From DATLYT01 sp035574455 (GTDB taxonomy: Bacteria; Bacteroidota; Ignavibacteria; UBA10030), in assembly GCA_035574455.1 (NCBI GenBank), contig DATLYT010000066.1, positions 1 to 8,456 of the forward strand: DNA of 8,456 nucleotides, written 5' to 3'. The notes below the pieces were generated by a model, which was given only the letters and a program-made list of their open reading frames with translations, did no database searches and was not told the DNA's origin. Positions 1 through 6,211 of the stretch are shown piece by piece (the stretch's first letter is position 1; every line of letters starts with the position of its first letter). The position numbers were made by a program, and so were the translations under genes.

Positions 1-124
1 GGTACTATTATTGTGCTCTGTGATTACGTTGAATACGTAAATCGGCTACGTTGAAAAATCAGCAAACTCAGTGCACATCCGCAGAATCTGCGTACCCAAT
101 CTACAGATTTTTACCGAGAAAATG
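1..124. other. intergenic edge region, no gene recognised
   Basis: No start-to-stop frame here looks like a protein gene and no tRNA-like or other RNA fold is apparent. One plus-strand frame is open from base 1 to the TGA at 52-54 (17 codons, ending NRLR) and could be the tail of a gene outside the window, but nothing in it is recognisable. A nine-base direct repeat TACGTTGAA occurs at 25-33 and 47-55, and a small dyad CGCAG/CTGCG sits at 80-92. Neither supports a functional call. Confidence 0.4.
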
Positions 125-158
125 AAAAATCCCGTCCTTGGGTGAACTCAGGACGGGA
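125..158 (-). terminator. rho-independent terminator of rpmB
   Basis: Read on the minus strand, a perfect 9-bp stem (TCCCGTCCT paired with AGGACGGGA, plus-strand arms 130-138 and 150-158) encloses an 11-base loop and is followed at once by five T residues (plus-strand A run 125-129). It begins 27 bases after the rpmB stop codon. On the plus strand the hairpin is followed by CTCCG rather than T residues, so it acts in the rpmB direction only. This is the clearest terminator in the window. Confidence 0.85.
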
Positions 159-185
159 CTCCGTGGTGAGGCAAATCAACGATTC

Positions 186-377
186 TCAGGCGGCTTTCAA
201 GACGCGACCGGATTTGATACAGTTGGTGCAGACCTGAATTCGTCGGACAGTGCCATCGACCTTTGCCCGGACTTTTTGCAAGTTGGGAAGGAATCGCCGC
301 GGTGTCCGGTTGTGCGCGTGACTTACATGATTCCCCGCCATCGGTTTCTTGCCGCAGATTTCACACATACGTGCCAT
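186..377 (-). CDS. rpmB: 50S ribosomal protein L28, zinc-ribbon (C+) form
   Basis: L28 is a small protein of the large ribosomal subunit. The 63-residue product begins MARMCEICGKKPMAGNHVSH, the standard L28 N-terminus, and continues with the NRTPRRFLPNLQKVR block. Two CxxC pairs (C5/C8 and C50/C53) form the zinc-ribbon of the C+ version, and the short length fits that version. The frame is open for 24 more codons upstream, but the ATG at 377 is chosen because GGAGAG (385-390) lies seven bases before it and because L28 proteins start here; the extra residues resemble no L28. The gene stands alone and divergent from tsaD, with its own terminator 27 bases downstream. In many bacteria zinc-free L28 paralogues are Zur-controlled while the C+ copy is constitutive; nothing here shows which applies. 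Confidence 0.95.
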   Translation of the reverse strand: MARMCEICGKKPMAGNHVSHAHNRTPRRFLPNLQKVRAKVDGTVRRIQVCTNCIKSGRVLKAA

Positions 378-449
378 ACACGTTCTCTCCAGATTCAGAT
401 GATCGAAATCGACTGAGAAGAAGATACGAAGAAAGTGGGAGAGAGGCAA

Positions 450-463
450 GAGTAAGTTTACTC
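450..463. promoter_or_regulatory. 14-bp dyad in the rpmB/tsaD divergent intergenic region
   Basis: GAGTAA and TTACTC form 6-bp inverted arms (450-455 and 458-463) around a two-base centre. The site lies 72 bases upstream of the rpmB start and 129 bases upstream of the tsaD start, in the 215-base gap shared by both promoters. Size and symmetry suit a dimeric regulator, but a short dyad like this can occur by chance and I recognise no regulator consensus. Confidence 0.2.
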
Positions 464-498
464 ATCGCCCCGTCGAAAATCAAGGTGGAAGGAATTCG

Positions 499-527
499 TT
501 GCGGAAGCCTCGTTTTTTGGTTATCAT
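499..527 (+). promoter_or_regulatory. candidate promoter for tsaD
   Basis: TTGCGG (499-504) and TATCAT (522-527) are separated by 17 bases, the ideal sigma-70 spacing. The -10 box matches TATAAT at five of six positions, the -35 box only at its first three. Transcription would begin near 534, giving a leader of about 60 bases that contains the small hairpin at 556-572. If the host is in the FCB group its promoter consensus differs, so this is only a candidate. Confidence 0.2.
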
Positions 528-555
528 AATCGGTAGAGGCGATTCAGGTCGAAGA

Positions 556-572
556 TCCCGCGCGAAGCGGGA
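556..572 (+). other. small GC-rich hairpin just before tsaD
   Basis: TCCCGC (556-561) and GCGGGA (567-572) form a perfect 6-bp stem with a GCGAA loop, ending 20 bases before the tsaD ATG. No T run follows, so it is not a terminator. It could shape the tsaD leader, where no Shine-Dalgarno is visible, or be incidental. Confidence 0.3.
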
Positions 573-592
573 AGTCGCCCGTACGAATATCT

Positions 593-1654
593 ATGATCAT
601 CCTCGGCATCGAAACTTCGTGTGATGAAACCTCCGCTGCGGTAATTCGCGACGGCCCCGGAGGTACGGGCAGATTGCTTTCGAACATCACCAAGACGCAG
701 CTCTTTCACTCGAACTACGGCGGCGTGGTGCCGGAGCTTGCCTCGCGTGCACATCAAAAACTCATTGTGCCTATCGTCGAAGAAGCTCTGAGGAAGGCTG
801 GCGTGACGAAGAACGACCTCGATGCAGTTGCTGCGGTCTACGGTCCCGGCTTGATTGGCGCGATTCTGGTTGGACTCAGTTTCGGTAAAGCGATGGCGAT
901 GGGACTCGGCATTCCGTTTATCGGCGTCAATCACATGGAGGCACACATCTTCTCCAATCTTCTTGAGGACCCCAAACCGAGCTTTCCGTTTATCAATCTT
1001 ACAGTCTCCGGTGGACACACGCAGCTTGTGCTCGTGAAGCGTCCGTTTGAGTACGAAATGCTAGGCGAAACAAAAGACGACGCAGCGGGCGAGGCGTTCG
1101 ATAAGGTCGCGAAAATGCTCGGTATCGGCTATCCGGGCGGACCGATGATTGACAAATTCGCGGCGACCGGAAATCCGAAGTTTGTGGAATTCCCGCGCTC
1201 GTACTTGGACGAAGGCTCGTTCGACTTCAGCTTCAGCGGCTTGAAGACCTCGGTGCTTTATTACTTACGGAAGATCGGCTTCGATCCGACGAAACAGAAC
1301 AGCCGGCTTGCCCCGACAAGCAGCACTTCGGGGCTCGTGGCTGATATCTGTGCGAGCTTTCAATCCGCTGTGATTGATGTCTTGGTGTACAAGACCGTCG
1401 CTGCTGCGGAGAAGTACGGTGTAAAAGAGATCGCCATCGCCGGTGGTGTAGCGGCAAACAGCGAGCTGCGACGACGGCTTGGACAAATCGCCAAAGAGCG
1501 AGGTTACCACGTGTTCATTCCCAGGATGGAATACTGCACCGACAACGGCGCGATGATTGCCATGGTGGGATTTATGAAGATGAAGGAAGGGAAGACGTCA
1601 GACTTTGAGCTTACTGCAGAGCCAAATTTAGAATTAGAGACTTCTGAACAATGA
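593..1654 (+). CDS. tsaD: tRNA N6-threonylcarbamoyladenosine synthase subunit TsaD
   Basis: TsaD transfers the threonylcarbamoyl group from threonylcarbamoyl-AMP to A37 of ANN-decoding tRNAs, working in the cytoplasm with TsaB and TsaE. The 353-residue product has the usual family length and the ASKHA-fold landmarks in order: GIETSCDETSAAV (5-17), the VVPELASRAH block (45-54), YGPGLIGA (83-90), the metal-binding HMEAH (H114, H118, equivalent to E. coli H111/H115), SGGHT (139-143), GEAFDK (166-171), FSFSGLK (212-218), GGVAAN (284-289) and CTDNGAMIA with metal ligand D317. The ATG at 593 is chosen because the ETSCDETS motif must lie a few residues in. No Shine-Dalgarno precedes it. The gene is divergent from rpmB, and the next gene, trpA, is 261 bases away behind two repeat structures, so tsaD is probably monocistronic. 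Confidence 0.97.
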   Translation: MIILGIETSCDETSAAVIRDGPGGTGRLLSNITKTQLFHSNYGGVVPELASRAHQKLIVPIVEEALRKAGVTKNDLDAVAAVYGPGLIGAILVGLSFGKAMAMGLGIPFIGVNHMEAHIFSNLLEDPKPSFPFINLTVSGGHTQLVLVKRPFEYEMLGETKDDAAGEAFDKVAKMLGIGYPGGPMIDKFAATGNPKFVEFPRSYLDEGSFDFSFSGLKTSVLYYLRKIGFDPTKQNSRLAPTSSTSGLVADICASFQSAVIDVLVYKTVAAAEKYGVKEIAIAGGVAANSELRRRLGQIAKERGYHVFIPRMEYCTDNGAMIAMVGFMKMKEGKTSDFELTAEPNLELETSEQ

Positions 1655-1662
1655 AATAGGAA

Positions 1663-1760
1663 TGTCATTCTGAGGAGCGTAGCGACGAAGAATCTGCCTT
1701 TTGACTCTAAAAATACGTGGACGAGATTCTTCGTCCGCCAGAGGCGGACTCAGAATGACA
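1663..1760. repeat. nested inverted-repeat (hairpin) element
   Basis: Two nested pairs of perfect 12-bp arms define the element. The outer pair is TGTCATTCTGAG (1663-1674) with CTCAGAATGACA (1749-1760); the inner pair is GACGAAGAATCT (1684-1695) with AGATTCTTCGTC (1724-1735), leaving a 28-base apical loop. The right side holds a further hairpin, GTCCGCC (1733-1739) with GGCGGAC (1743-1749) around AGA. It begins nine bases after the tsaD stop and encodes nothing. I recall very similar GTCATTCTGAG...AGAATGAC elements dispersed in intergenic regions of many FCB and other environmental genomes, which would make this one copy of a REP/MITE-like family; that is recollection. Transcribed, it would fold strongly, but no T run follows directly, so a terminator role is unproven. 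Confidence 0.8.
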
Positions 1761-1800
1761 CGAGATTCGGAATTTTTCAAAAGTCTCAATTACGATAAGG

Positions 1801-1905
1801 GAGTTGCGAGTCCAGAGTTACCAATTCCGGGTTGATGTTGTTAGAAACTGGACTCCTAACTCAAAACTCAAAACTCAAAACTCAAAACCGAGAACCCGAA
1901 ACCTA
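1801..1905 (+). repeat. heptanucleotide-periodic tract with inverted arms
   Basis: From 1857 to 1905 the sequence steps in 7-base units around AAACTCA: one near copy (TAACTCA), three exact copies (1864-1884), then degenerate AAACCGA, GAACCCG and AAACCTA. The left end carries the opposite-strand form in the same 7-base register (GAGTTGC, GAGTCCA, GAGTTAC from 1801). As a result 1801-1815 pairs with 1848-1862 at 13 of 15 positions (GAGTT..GAGTCCAG with CTGGACTC..AACTC). The tract ends ten bases before the trpA start, so it would form most of the trpA leader. It encodes nothing recognisable. Confidence 0.75.
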
Positions 1906-1915
1906 AAGTTTTGCT

Positions 1916-2707
1916 GTGAATCGTATCGAACAGACGTTTGAAGCTCTCCATCGGGCGGGTAAGAAAGCACTCATACCCTACATCACGCCGGAATTTCCGG
2001 TTCGCGGGGTGACGATTCCTCTGTTGCACGCGTTGGAGAAGTCTGGGGCCAACCTCATTGAAGTGGGCGTGCCGTTCTCCGACCCTTTGGCGGACGGAAA
2101 GACGATTCAGCACGCATCGGAAGTTGCGCTGCGACACGGGGTGACACTTTCTTCGGTCTTTACCATTGTGAAAGAGTTTAGACGTTCAAGCCAACTCCCC
2201 GTTCTGCTGATGGGCTACAGTAATCCGATTTTTCGGTATGGCGTAAAACGGTTTGTCGGAGATTGTAAAGACGCGGGAGTTGACGGCGTGATTGTTCCCG
2301 ACCTACCTCCGGAAGAAGCCGGCGAGCTTCTTGCTGAAAGCAGAGCGACGAACCTGAGCAGTGTTTTTCTCATTGCGCCAACAACATCGAACGAACGCAT
2401 CAAACAGATTGACGAGCTTTCGACCGATTTCACCTATTGCGTTTCCGTTACGGGAGTAACCGGCGCACGAACAGAGCTTGGCGTAAACGGTTCACTCGAC
2501 GCATTTCTCCAGCGAGTCAAACAAAACACCCGGAAGCCGTTTGTGGTCGGATTTGGTGTGTCAACAAAAGATCAGGTGAGTCGAGTCTGGCAGATGGCCG
2601 ATGGAGTTGTCGTCGGCTCGGCACTTCTCCAATCGATCCAGGATACACAGTCGGTGGAAGAGGCCGTACACCGGGCTTCTCATTTTCTCACTTCACTTCT
2701 CCCATAA
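1916..2707 (+). CDS. trpA: tryptophan synthase alpha subunit
   Basis: TrpA cleaves indole-3-glycerol phosphate to indole and glyceraldehyde 3-phosphate and passes indole to TrpB. The 263-residue TIM barrel matches the family length. Catalytic E49 and D60 fall at the same numbers as in E. coli, inside LIEVGVPFSDPLADG (48-61). Also visible are MGYSNP (99-104), the DLPPEE stretch (129-134), the active-site loop TGVTGA with T182 (179-184), and phosphate-binding GFGVS (212-216) and GSALL (234-238). The start is GTG at 1916, chosen because MNRIEQTF aligns with known N-termini and spaces the catalytic residues correctly; no Shine-Dalgarno is seen. Oddities: ITPEFP (18-23) where many homologues have ITAGDP, and K62 where the usual motif is DGPTIQ. 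trpB is not next to it. It leads a cluster with chorismate mutase, 14 bases downstream. Confidence 0.96.
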   Translation: MNRIEQTFEALHRAGKKALIPYITPEFPVRGVTIPLLHALEKSGANLIEVGVPFSDPLADGKTIQHASEVALRHGVTLSSVFTIVKEFRRSSQLPVLLMGYSNPIFRYGVKRFVGDCKDAGVDGVIVPDLPPEEAGELLAESRATNLSSVFLIAPTTSNERIKQIDELSTDFTYCVSVTGVTGARTELGVNGSLDAFLQRVKQNTRKPFVVGFGVSTKDQVSRVWQMADGVVVGSALLQSIQDTQSVEEAVHRASHFLTSLLP

Positions 2708-2721
2708 CAGCGAGGGATGGT

Positions 2722-3000
2722 ATGGACCCACTGGCCGAGTGGCGAAAGAAAATCGACGAGATCGACCTTCAGCTGGTCGCTCTACTCAATCAGCGTGCAC
2801 GCTATGCCGAGGAGATCGGCAAGGTGAAGCTTGGTTTGGGTCTTGACGCCTATTCGCCCGAGCGCGAAGAAGAAGTGATGCAGAATGTTCTGCGCGCCAA
2901 TGGTGGGCCGCTTTCTCCACAGGCTATTCGTCGGTTGTTTGAGAGGATTATCGATGAATCGCGAGCCGTGGAACGCAAGGCAATGGTAACAGACAGATGA
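2722..3000 (+). CDS. chorismate mutase, AroQ class (monofunctional)
   Basis: The 92-residue product is a free-standing all-helical AroQ domain that would convert chorismate to prephenate, the first step toward phenylalanine and tyrosine. Aligned by eye to the E. coli P-protein domain, the active-site set is R8, R25, K36, R48, E49, S80 and E84 (for E. coli R11, R28, K39, R51, E52, S84, Q88); glutamate at the last position is common in AroQ enzymes. No dehydratase, dehydrogenase or DAHP-synthase domain is attached. The frame is open far upstream through trpA, but ATG 2722 is chosen because GAGGGA (2712-2717) precedes it closely and the domain begins there with MDPLAEWRKKIDEID. It lies 14 bases after trpA and its stop overlaps the mltG start as ATGA, so the genes are probably co-transcribed and translationally coupled. 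Confidence 0.9.
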   Translation: MDPLAEWRKKIDEIDLQLVALLNQRARYAEEIGKVKLGLGLDAYSPEREEEVMQNVLRANGGPLSPQAIRRLFERIIDESRAVERKAMVTDR

Positions 3001-4061
3001 CCGATACAGACCGACATACGAAACCTTCCGAATCAAAACGCTACCTCTGGATTGTTCTGCCGCCGGTTGTTCTGGTGCTGTTGATGTTGCTTGCCGCGGC
3101 GTGGCTCTTCTGGTGGCCGAATCGGTTTGATGCGCCGGAGAAAATCGTACGAGTCTATCGCGGTGCGTTGTTCCACGCAATAGTGGATTCTCTGGAGTCC
3201 GCCGGTGTTATCACCAATCGGACGTCGTTCGAGCTGGCGGGTCGAGTCCTTGGCCTTACGGACAGAATCAAGTTCGGTCGGTATCGCATTACGAGCGGGA
3301 TGTCGAACCTTGCCATCTACCGGGACCTGACGGAGGGACTATCGAATGAGCCGATTGCTGTGCGGATCGTCGAGGGGGCTCGCATGCATCATGTAGCGGG
3401 GAGACTCGGCAGCGAACTCGGTGTCGACAGTTCTCTTATCGCCGCGCTCTGCGTTGACCCTGAATTTATCAACAGTCTTGGCATCAAGGCGCCATCGTTG
3501 GAAGGCTACCTGTTGCCGGACACTTATCGTTTTTCGTGGCAAACGGACGAAGCTGAGCTTGTGCGAAGCCTGGTGAAATCATTTCAGGATTTCTATGTCG
3601 ATAGTCTCAAAGCGCGGCAAGAACGACTCGGTATGACCGTGAATGAAGTGTTGACGCTTGCTTCGATCGTCGAAGGTGAGACGTCGCTCGATGCTGAGCG
3701 CGCCACGATCGCTGGCGTCTATTTCAACCGCTTGCGTGCTCGCATGCCGCTCCAAGCCGACCCCACTATTCAATACATCATACCAGATGGGCCGAGACGT
3801 TTGTTCTATAGCGATTTGAAAATTAATTCCCCGTACAACACGTACCGCAACCCCGGACTTCCGCCGGGGCCGATCAATAATCCCAGTCGGCAATCGATCC
3901 TCGCAGTGCTGTATCCCGAAAAACATCAGTACTATTTCTTTGTTGCTGATGGAACAGGGGGGCATAAGTTTTCGCGAAATTATTCCGAGCACCAGCGGGC
4001 AGTCAGGAATTGGCGGAAGATTCGGCAAGACCAACAAGCAAGAAACAACGCGAGCGGATGA
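2997..4061 (+). CDS. mltG: endolytic murein transglycosylase MltG (YceG-like)
   Basis: MltG cuts nascent glycan strands at the membrane, probably setting strand length during peptidoglycan synthesis. The 354-residue product has a short charged N-terminus, one membrane segment (about 16-40, rich in L, V, A and W) and then a periplasmic YceG domain. Landmarks are EGYLLPDTY (169-177), the catalytic LASIVEGET (221-229) with E226 matching E. coli E218, the VYFNRL block (241-246), QADPTIQY (253-260), and the NSPYNTYRNPGLPPGPINNP stretch (278-296). Length is close to the E. coli protein (340). The ATG at 2997 overlaps the chorismate mutase stop as ATGA, and no separate strong ribosome site is seen, consistent with coupling. 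The tail after about residue 340 is polar and poorly defined. The following gene overlaps the stop in the same ATGA manner. Confidence 0.95.
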   Translation: MTDTDRHTKPSESKRYLWIVLPPVVLVLLMLLAAAWLFWWPNRFDAPEKIVRVYRGALFHAIVDSLESAGVITNRTSFELAGRVLGLTDRIKFGRYRITSGMSNLAIYRDLTEGLSNEPIAVRIVEGARMHHVAGRLGSELGVDSSLIAALCVDPEFINSLGIKAPSLEGYLLPDTYRFSWQTDEAELVRSLVKSFQDFYVDSLKARQERLGMTVNEVLTLASIVEGETSLDAERATIAGVYFNRLRARMPLQADPTIQYIIPDGPRRLFYSDLKINSPYNTYRNPGLPPGPINNPSRQSILAVLYPEKHQYYFFVADGTGGHKFSRNYSEHQRAVRNWRKIRQDQQARNNASG

Positions 4062-5803
4062 CATTTCAGAACGATATCCTGTCTTACCACTTGAAAACAT
4101 CCTTTTTCTTCTTCGCTTTACTCTCTTTCCTTGTTTACCTGTTGTCAGGGTGTGCCGGTCAGGTTCCTCCCGACGGCGGTCCCGTCGATCGTGAGCCGCC
4201 GACGATCATCTCAACCTATCCCGCCAACTACGCGACACGGTTTCGAGACAATAGGATTGCACTGGAGTTTAATGAATATGTGGACCGCCGGAGTGTGCAG
4301 GAGTCGATTTTCATTTCGCCGTACGTGGGAGAATTAGAATTCGAATGGAGTGGGAGGGAGGTGGAGATTCGCTTTTCGGAACCACTCCACGAAAACCGCA
4401 CGTACGTGGTAAACGTTGGGACTGATGTGGTCGACCTCAACAATCGGAACCGGATGGCGCAGGCGTTCACTCTGGCGTTCTCGACGGGTGATTTTATCGA
4501 CCGGGGTGCCATTGAGGGGAAAGTGTACGGCGCGACGTCCAAGGATTCTCCGGAAGGGGTCATGATCTTTGCATACTTGCTCATCCCCGGGGCTCCCGAT
4601 TCATTAAATCCGCGAACGACAAAACCCGATTACATCACCCAAACGGGAAAAACAGGCGAGTTCGCCCTGCGGCATCTCTTGTTGGGCAAGTATCGGCTCC
4701 TCGCGGTACGGGATGAATATCGCAATCTCCTCTACGATCCCGAGGCAGATGACTATGGAGTTCCGTCGTTCGATATTCAGTTGAACATGCTCGACACCCT
4801 CCGACGCGACGTAACGATGCGCCTGGCGAAGGAAGATACCACGGCGCCACGACTTCTTAAAGTTACCGCGCAAGATCGCAGCCGGCTACTTCTTGAATTC
4901 TCCGAAGCCCTCGACACTTCGACAGTTGCTCCGCAGTATTTTTCCATCCGCGACACGATAGAGAACACCGCGGTAGCGGTTCGATACGCCGTTCCGATAT
5001 TGTCGAAGCTTTCGACGGTCATGCTGTTGACCGACCCAGCGCAGGAGAGTCGCGGATATCGGCTCACCGCAGAGCGGATACGCGATCAAGCGGGCAACGT
5101 TATTCACCCCCTCGCAAACTCGACCTCGTTTTCCGGTTCAAGTCTGCCAGATACAGTACGTCCCACGGTCGGTTCGTTCTCGATTCCCGACAGTACACGA
5201 AGCGTTGAGCTCCAGCCGAAGTTTCTGTTGACATTCTCCGATGTCATGGAGAGAACGAGCGTTGAGGAATCCATAGCCGTGCAGGATAGCTCTGGTAGCC
5301 CCGTACCGTTGTCGTTACGCCAACTCAACAGTGCGGCGTGGGAGTTGCATTTCCCTCAACCTCTCCGGAGTCTCACCTGGTATGTTGTTGCGGTGGATGT
5401 CACGAAAGCAAGGAATGTGCATGGTATTGCCGGTGCTGGTTCCAAACGCAGCTACCGGTTCCAAACGCTTGATGCTGAACTGCTAAGTTCGATCGAAGGC
5501 AGGGTGGTCGACCGAAGCACGGCCGATACTTCGGGCACGATCGTTCTTATTGCTGAGAATGTTGGCGCCTTATCGCAACGCATATTCACAATTCAGCTTT
5601 CACGACCGGGAGAGTTTGCATTCCGAAATCTTGGAGAAGGTCAGTATCTCCTTCGTGCGTATCGCGATCGAAACGGGAATGGTGTATTCGACGCGGGACG
5701 GCCGTTTCCATTTCAATCATCAGAACGTTTCGCTGTCTATCCCGACACGCTGAAGCTCCGTGCTCGCTGGCCGTTGGAGGGAGTAACTATCGAGTTGAAA
5801 TAG
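4058..5803 (+). CDS. Ig-like (SbsA/Big_5-type) domain lipoprotein
   Basis: A 581-residue secreted lipoprotein of unknown exact role. The N-terminus has a hydrophobic segment (15-29) ending in the lipobox LLSGC with lipidated C32; alanine follows, so outer-membrane sorting is likely. The mature protein opens with AGQVPPDGGPVDREPP, typical of a family frequent in Bacteroidota and relatives. By eye the order is: Big_5-like beta domain (47-145, with FNEYVD), a prealbumin/CNA-B-like domain (150-255), two further Big_5-like domains (about 261-360, starting DTTAPRL, and 365-472, starting DTVRPTV), and a C-terminal CNA-B-like domain (475-581) carrying DRNGNGVFD, a possible calcium loop. The frame is open to an ATG at 4010, but ATG 4058 is preferred: it overlaps the mltG stop as ATGA and puts the signal peptide at the right distance. 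Membership in the mltG operon hints at an envelope role. Confidence 0.85.
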   Translation: MTFQNDILSYHLKTSFFFFALLSFLVYLLSGCAGQVPPDGGPVDREPPTIISTYPANYATRFRDNRIALEFNEYVDRRSVQESIFISPYVGELEFEWSGREVEIRFSEPLHENRTYVVNVGTDVVDLNNRNRMAQAFTLAFSTGDFIDRGAIEGKVYGATSKDSPEGVMIFAYLLIPGAPDSLNPRTTKPDYITQTGKTGEFALRHLLLGKYRLLAVRDEYRNLLYDPEADDYGVPSFDIQLNMLDTLRRDVTMRLAKEDTTAPRLLKVTAQDRSRLLLEFSEALDTSTVAPQYFSIRDTIENTAVAVRYAVPILSKLSTVMLLTDPAQESRGYRLTAERIRDQAGNVIHPLANSTSFSGSSLPDTVRPTVGSFSIPDSTRSVELQPKFLLTFSDVMERTSVEESIAVQDSSGSPVPLSLRQLNSAAWELHFPQPLRSLTWYVVAVDVTKARNVHGIAGAGSKRSYRFQTLDAELLSSIEGRVVDRSTADTSGTIVLIAENVGALSQRIFTIQLSRPGEFAFRNLGEGQYLLRAYRDRNGNGVFDAGRPFPFQSSERFAVYPDTLKLRARWPLEGVTIELK

Positions 5804-5811
5804 CAGAAGAG

Positions 5812-5842
5812 TTGTTTGCTTTTCACTCCTTTTTTCGATAAT
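5812..5842 (+). promoter_or_regulatory. possible promoter for the nuo operon
   Basis: The 51-base gap between the lipoprotein stop and nuoA contains GATAAT (5837-5842), which matches the -10 consensus at five of six positions, and TTG-containing candidates for an upstream element at 5812-5817 (19-base spacer) or 5816-5821 (15-base spacer). Neither spacing is ideal. No clear terminator hairpin for the upstream cluster is seen in the gap, so read-through into nuo is possible too. Confidence 0.2.
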
Positions 5843-5854
5843 ATTTCTTACGTT

Positions 5855-6211
5855 ATGCTTGAACAGTATATTCCCATCTTCCTCATGATCGCCATTGCCA
5901 CACTGTTCGGCGTGGTGATGGTAAAGCTGAATGAGTGGCTTGGACCGAAGCGACCGAACGAGGAGAAGCTCTCCACGTACGAAAGCGGGATGGAACCTGT
6001 CCGGAGTGCCCGGGAGCGGTTTTCGATCAAGTTCTACATGGTGGCGATGCTGTTCATCATCTTCGACATCGAAGTGGTCTTTCTGTATCCCTGGGCGGTC
6101 TCGTTCCGGGAGTTAGGGTTGATGGGGTTCATCACGATGACGGTGTTTATCTTCATCCTGCTCGTCGGCTTCTATTATATCTGGAGGAAAGGAGCGTTAG
6201 AATGGGATTAG
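5855..6211 (+). CDS. nuoA: NADH-quinone oxidoreductase subunit A
   Basis: NuoA (ND3 family) is a membrane subunit of complex I that lies beside the quinone cavity. The 118-residue product has three membrane helices (about 5-26, 60-80 and 86-110), the cytoplasmic loop KLSTYESGMEP (38-48) and the signature FDIEVVFLYPW (70-80) with the conserved acids D71 and E73. The loop has serine where many NuoA/ND3 proteins carry the cysteine of YECG; I recall serine being common in several phyla, so it is probably lineage-typical. The frame could extend to a TTG at 5816, but ATG 5855 gives the usual N-terminus (MLEQYIPI). No Shine-Dalgarno precedes it. The stop overlaps the nuoB start by ten bases. Confidence 0.93.
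   Translation: MLEQYIPIFLMIAIATLFGVVMVKLNEWLGPKRPNEEKLSTYESGMEPVRSARERFSIKFYMVAMLFIIFDIEVVFLYPWAVSFRELGLMGFITMTVFIFILLVGFYYIWRKGALEWD

Noticed and set aside
25..55. Nine-base direct repeat TACGTTGAA with 22-base period
   Set aside because: Only two short copies, no third unit and no nearby gene whose regulation it would explain.
98..112. Possible plus-strand terminator (AATC/GATT stem before a T run)
   Set aside because: The stem is only four weak pairs and no upstream plus-strand gene is identified in the window.
524..1018. 164-codon minus-strand open frame
   Set aside because: It lies wholly opposite the 5' part of tsaD, whose protein is unmistakable; the antisense product has no recognisable motif.
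2437..2721. Upstream extension of the chorismate mutase frame by 95 codons
   Set aside because: The extension overlaps trpA in another frame, is rich in Arg and Ser with no domain character, and a good ribosome site and the domain start both point to ATG 2722.
4010..4057. 16-codon longer start for the Ig-like lipoprotein
   Set aside because: It would place a charged segment before the signal peptide and overlap mltG by 52 bases; the ATGA junction at 4058 is simpler.
3579..4100. 173-codon minus-strand open frame
   Set aside because: It is opposite the C-terminal half of mltG, has no recognisable motif and no matching neighbours.
5935..6201. Upstream extension of the nuoB frame by 89 codons
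   Set aside because: It overlaps nuoA in another frame and does not resemble NuoB; AAAGGAG before ATG 6202 fixes the start.
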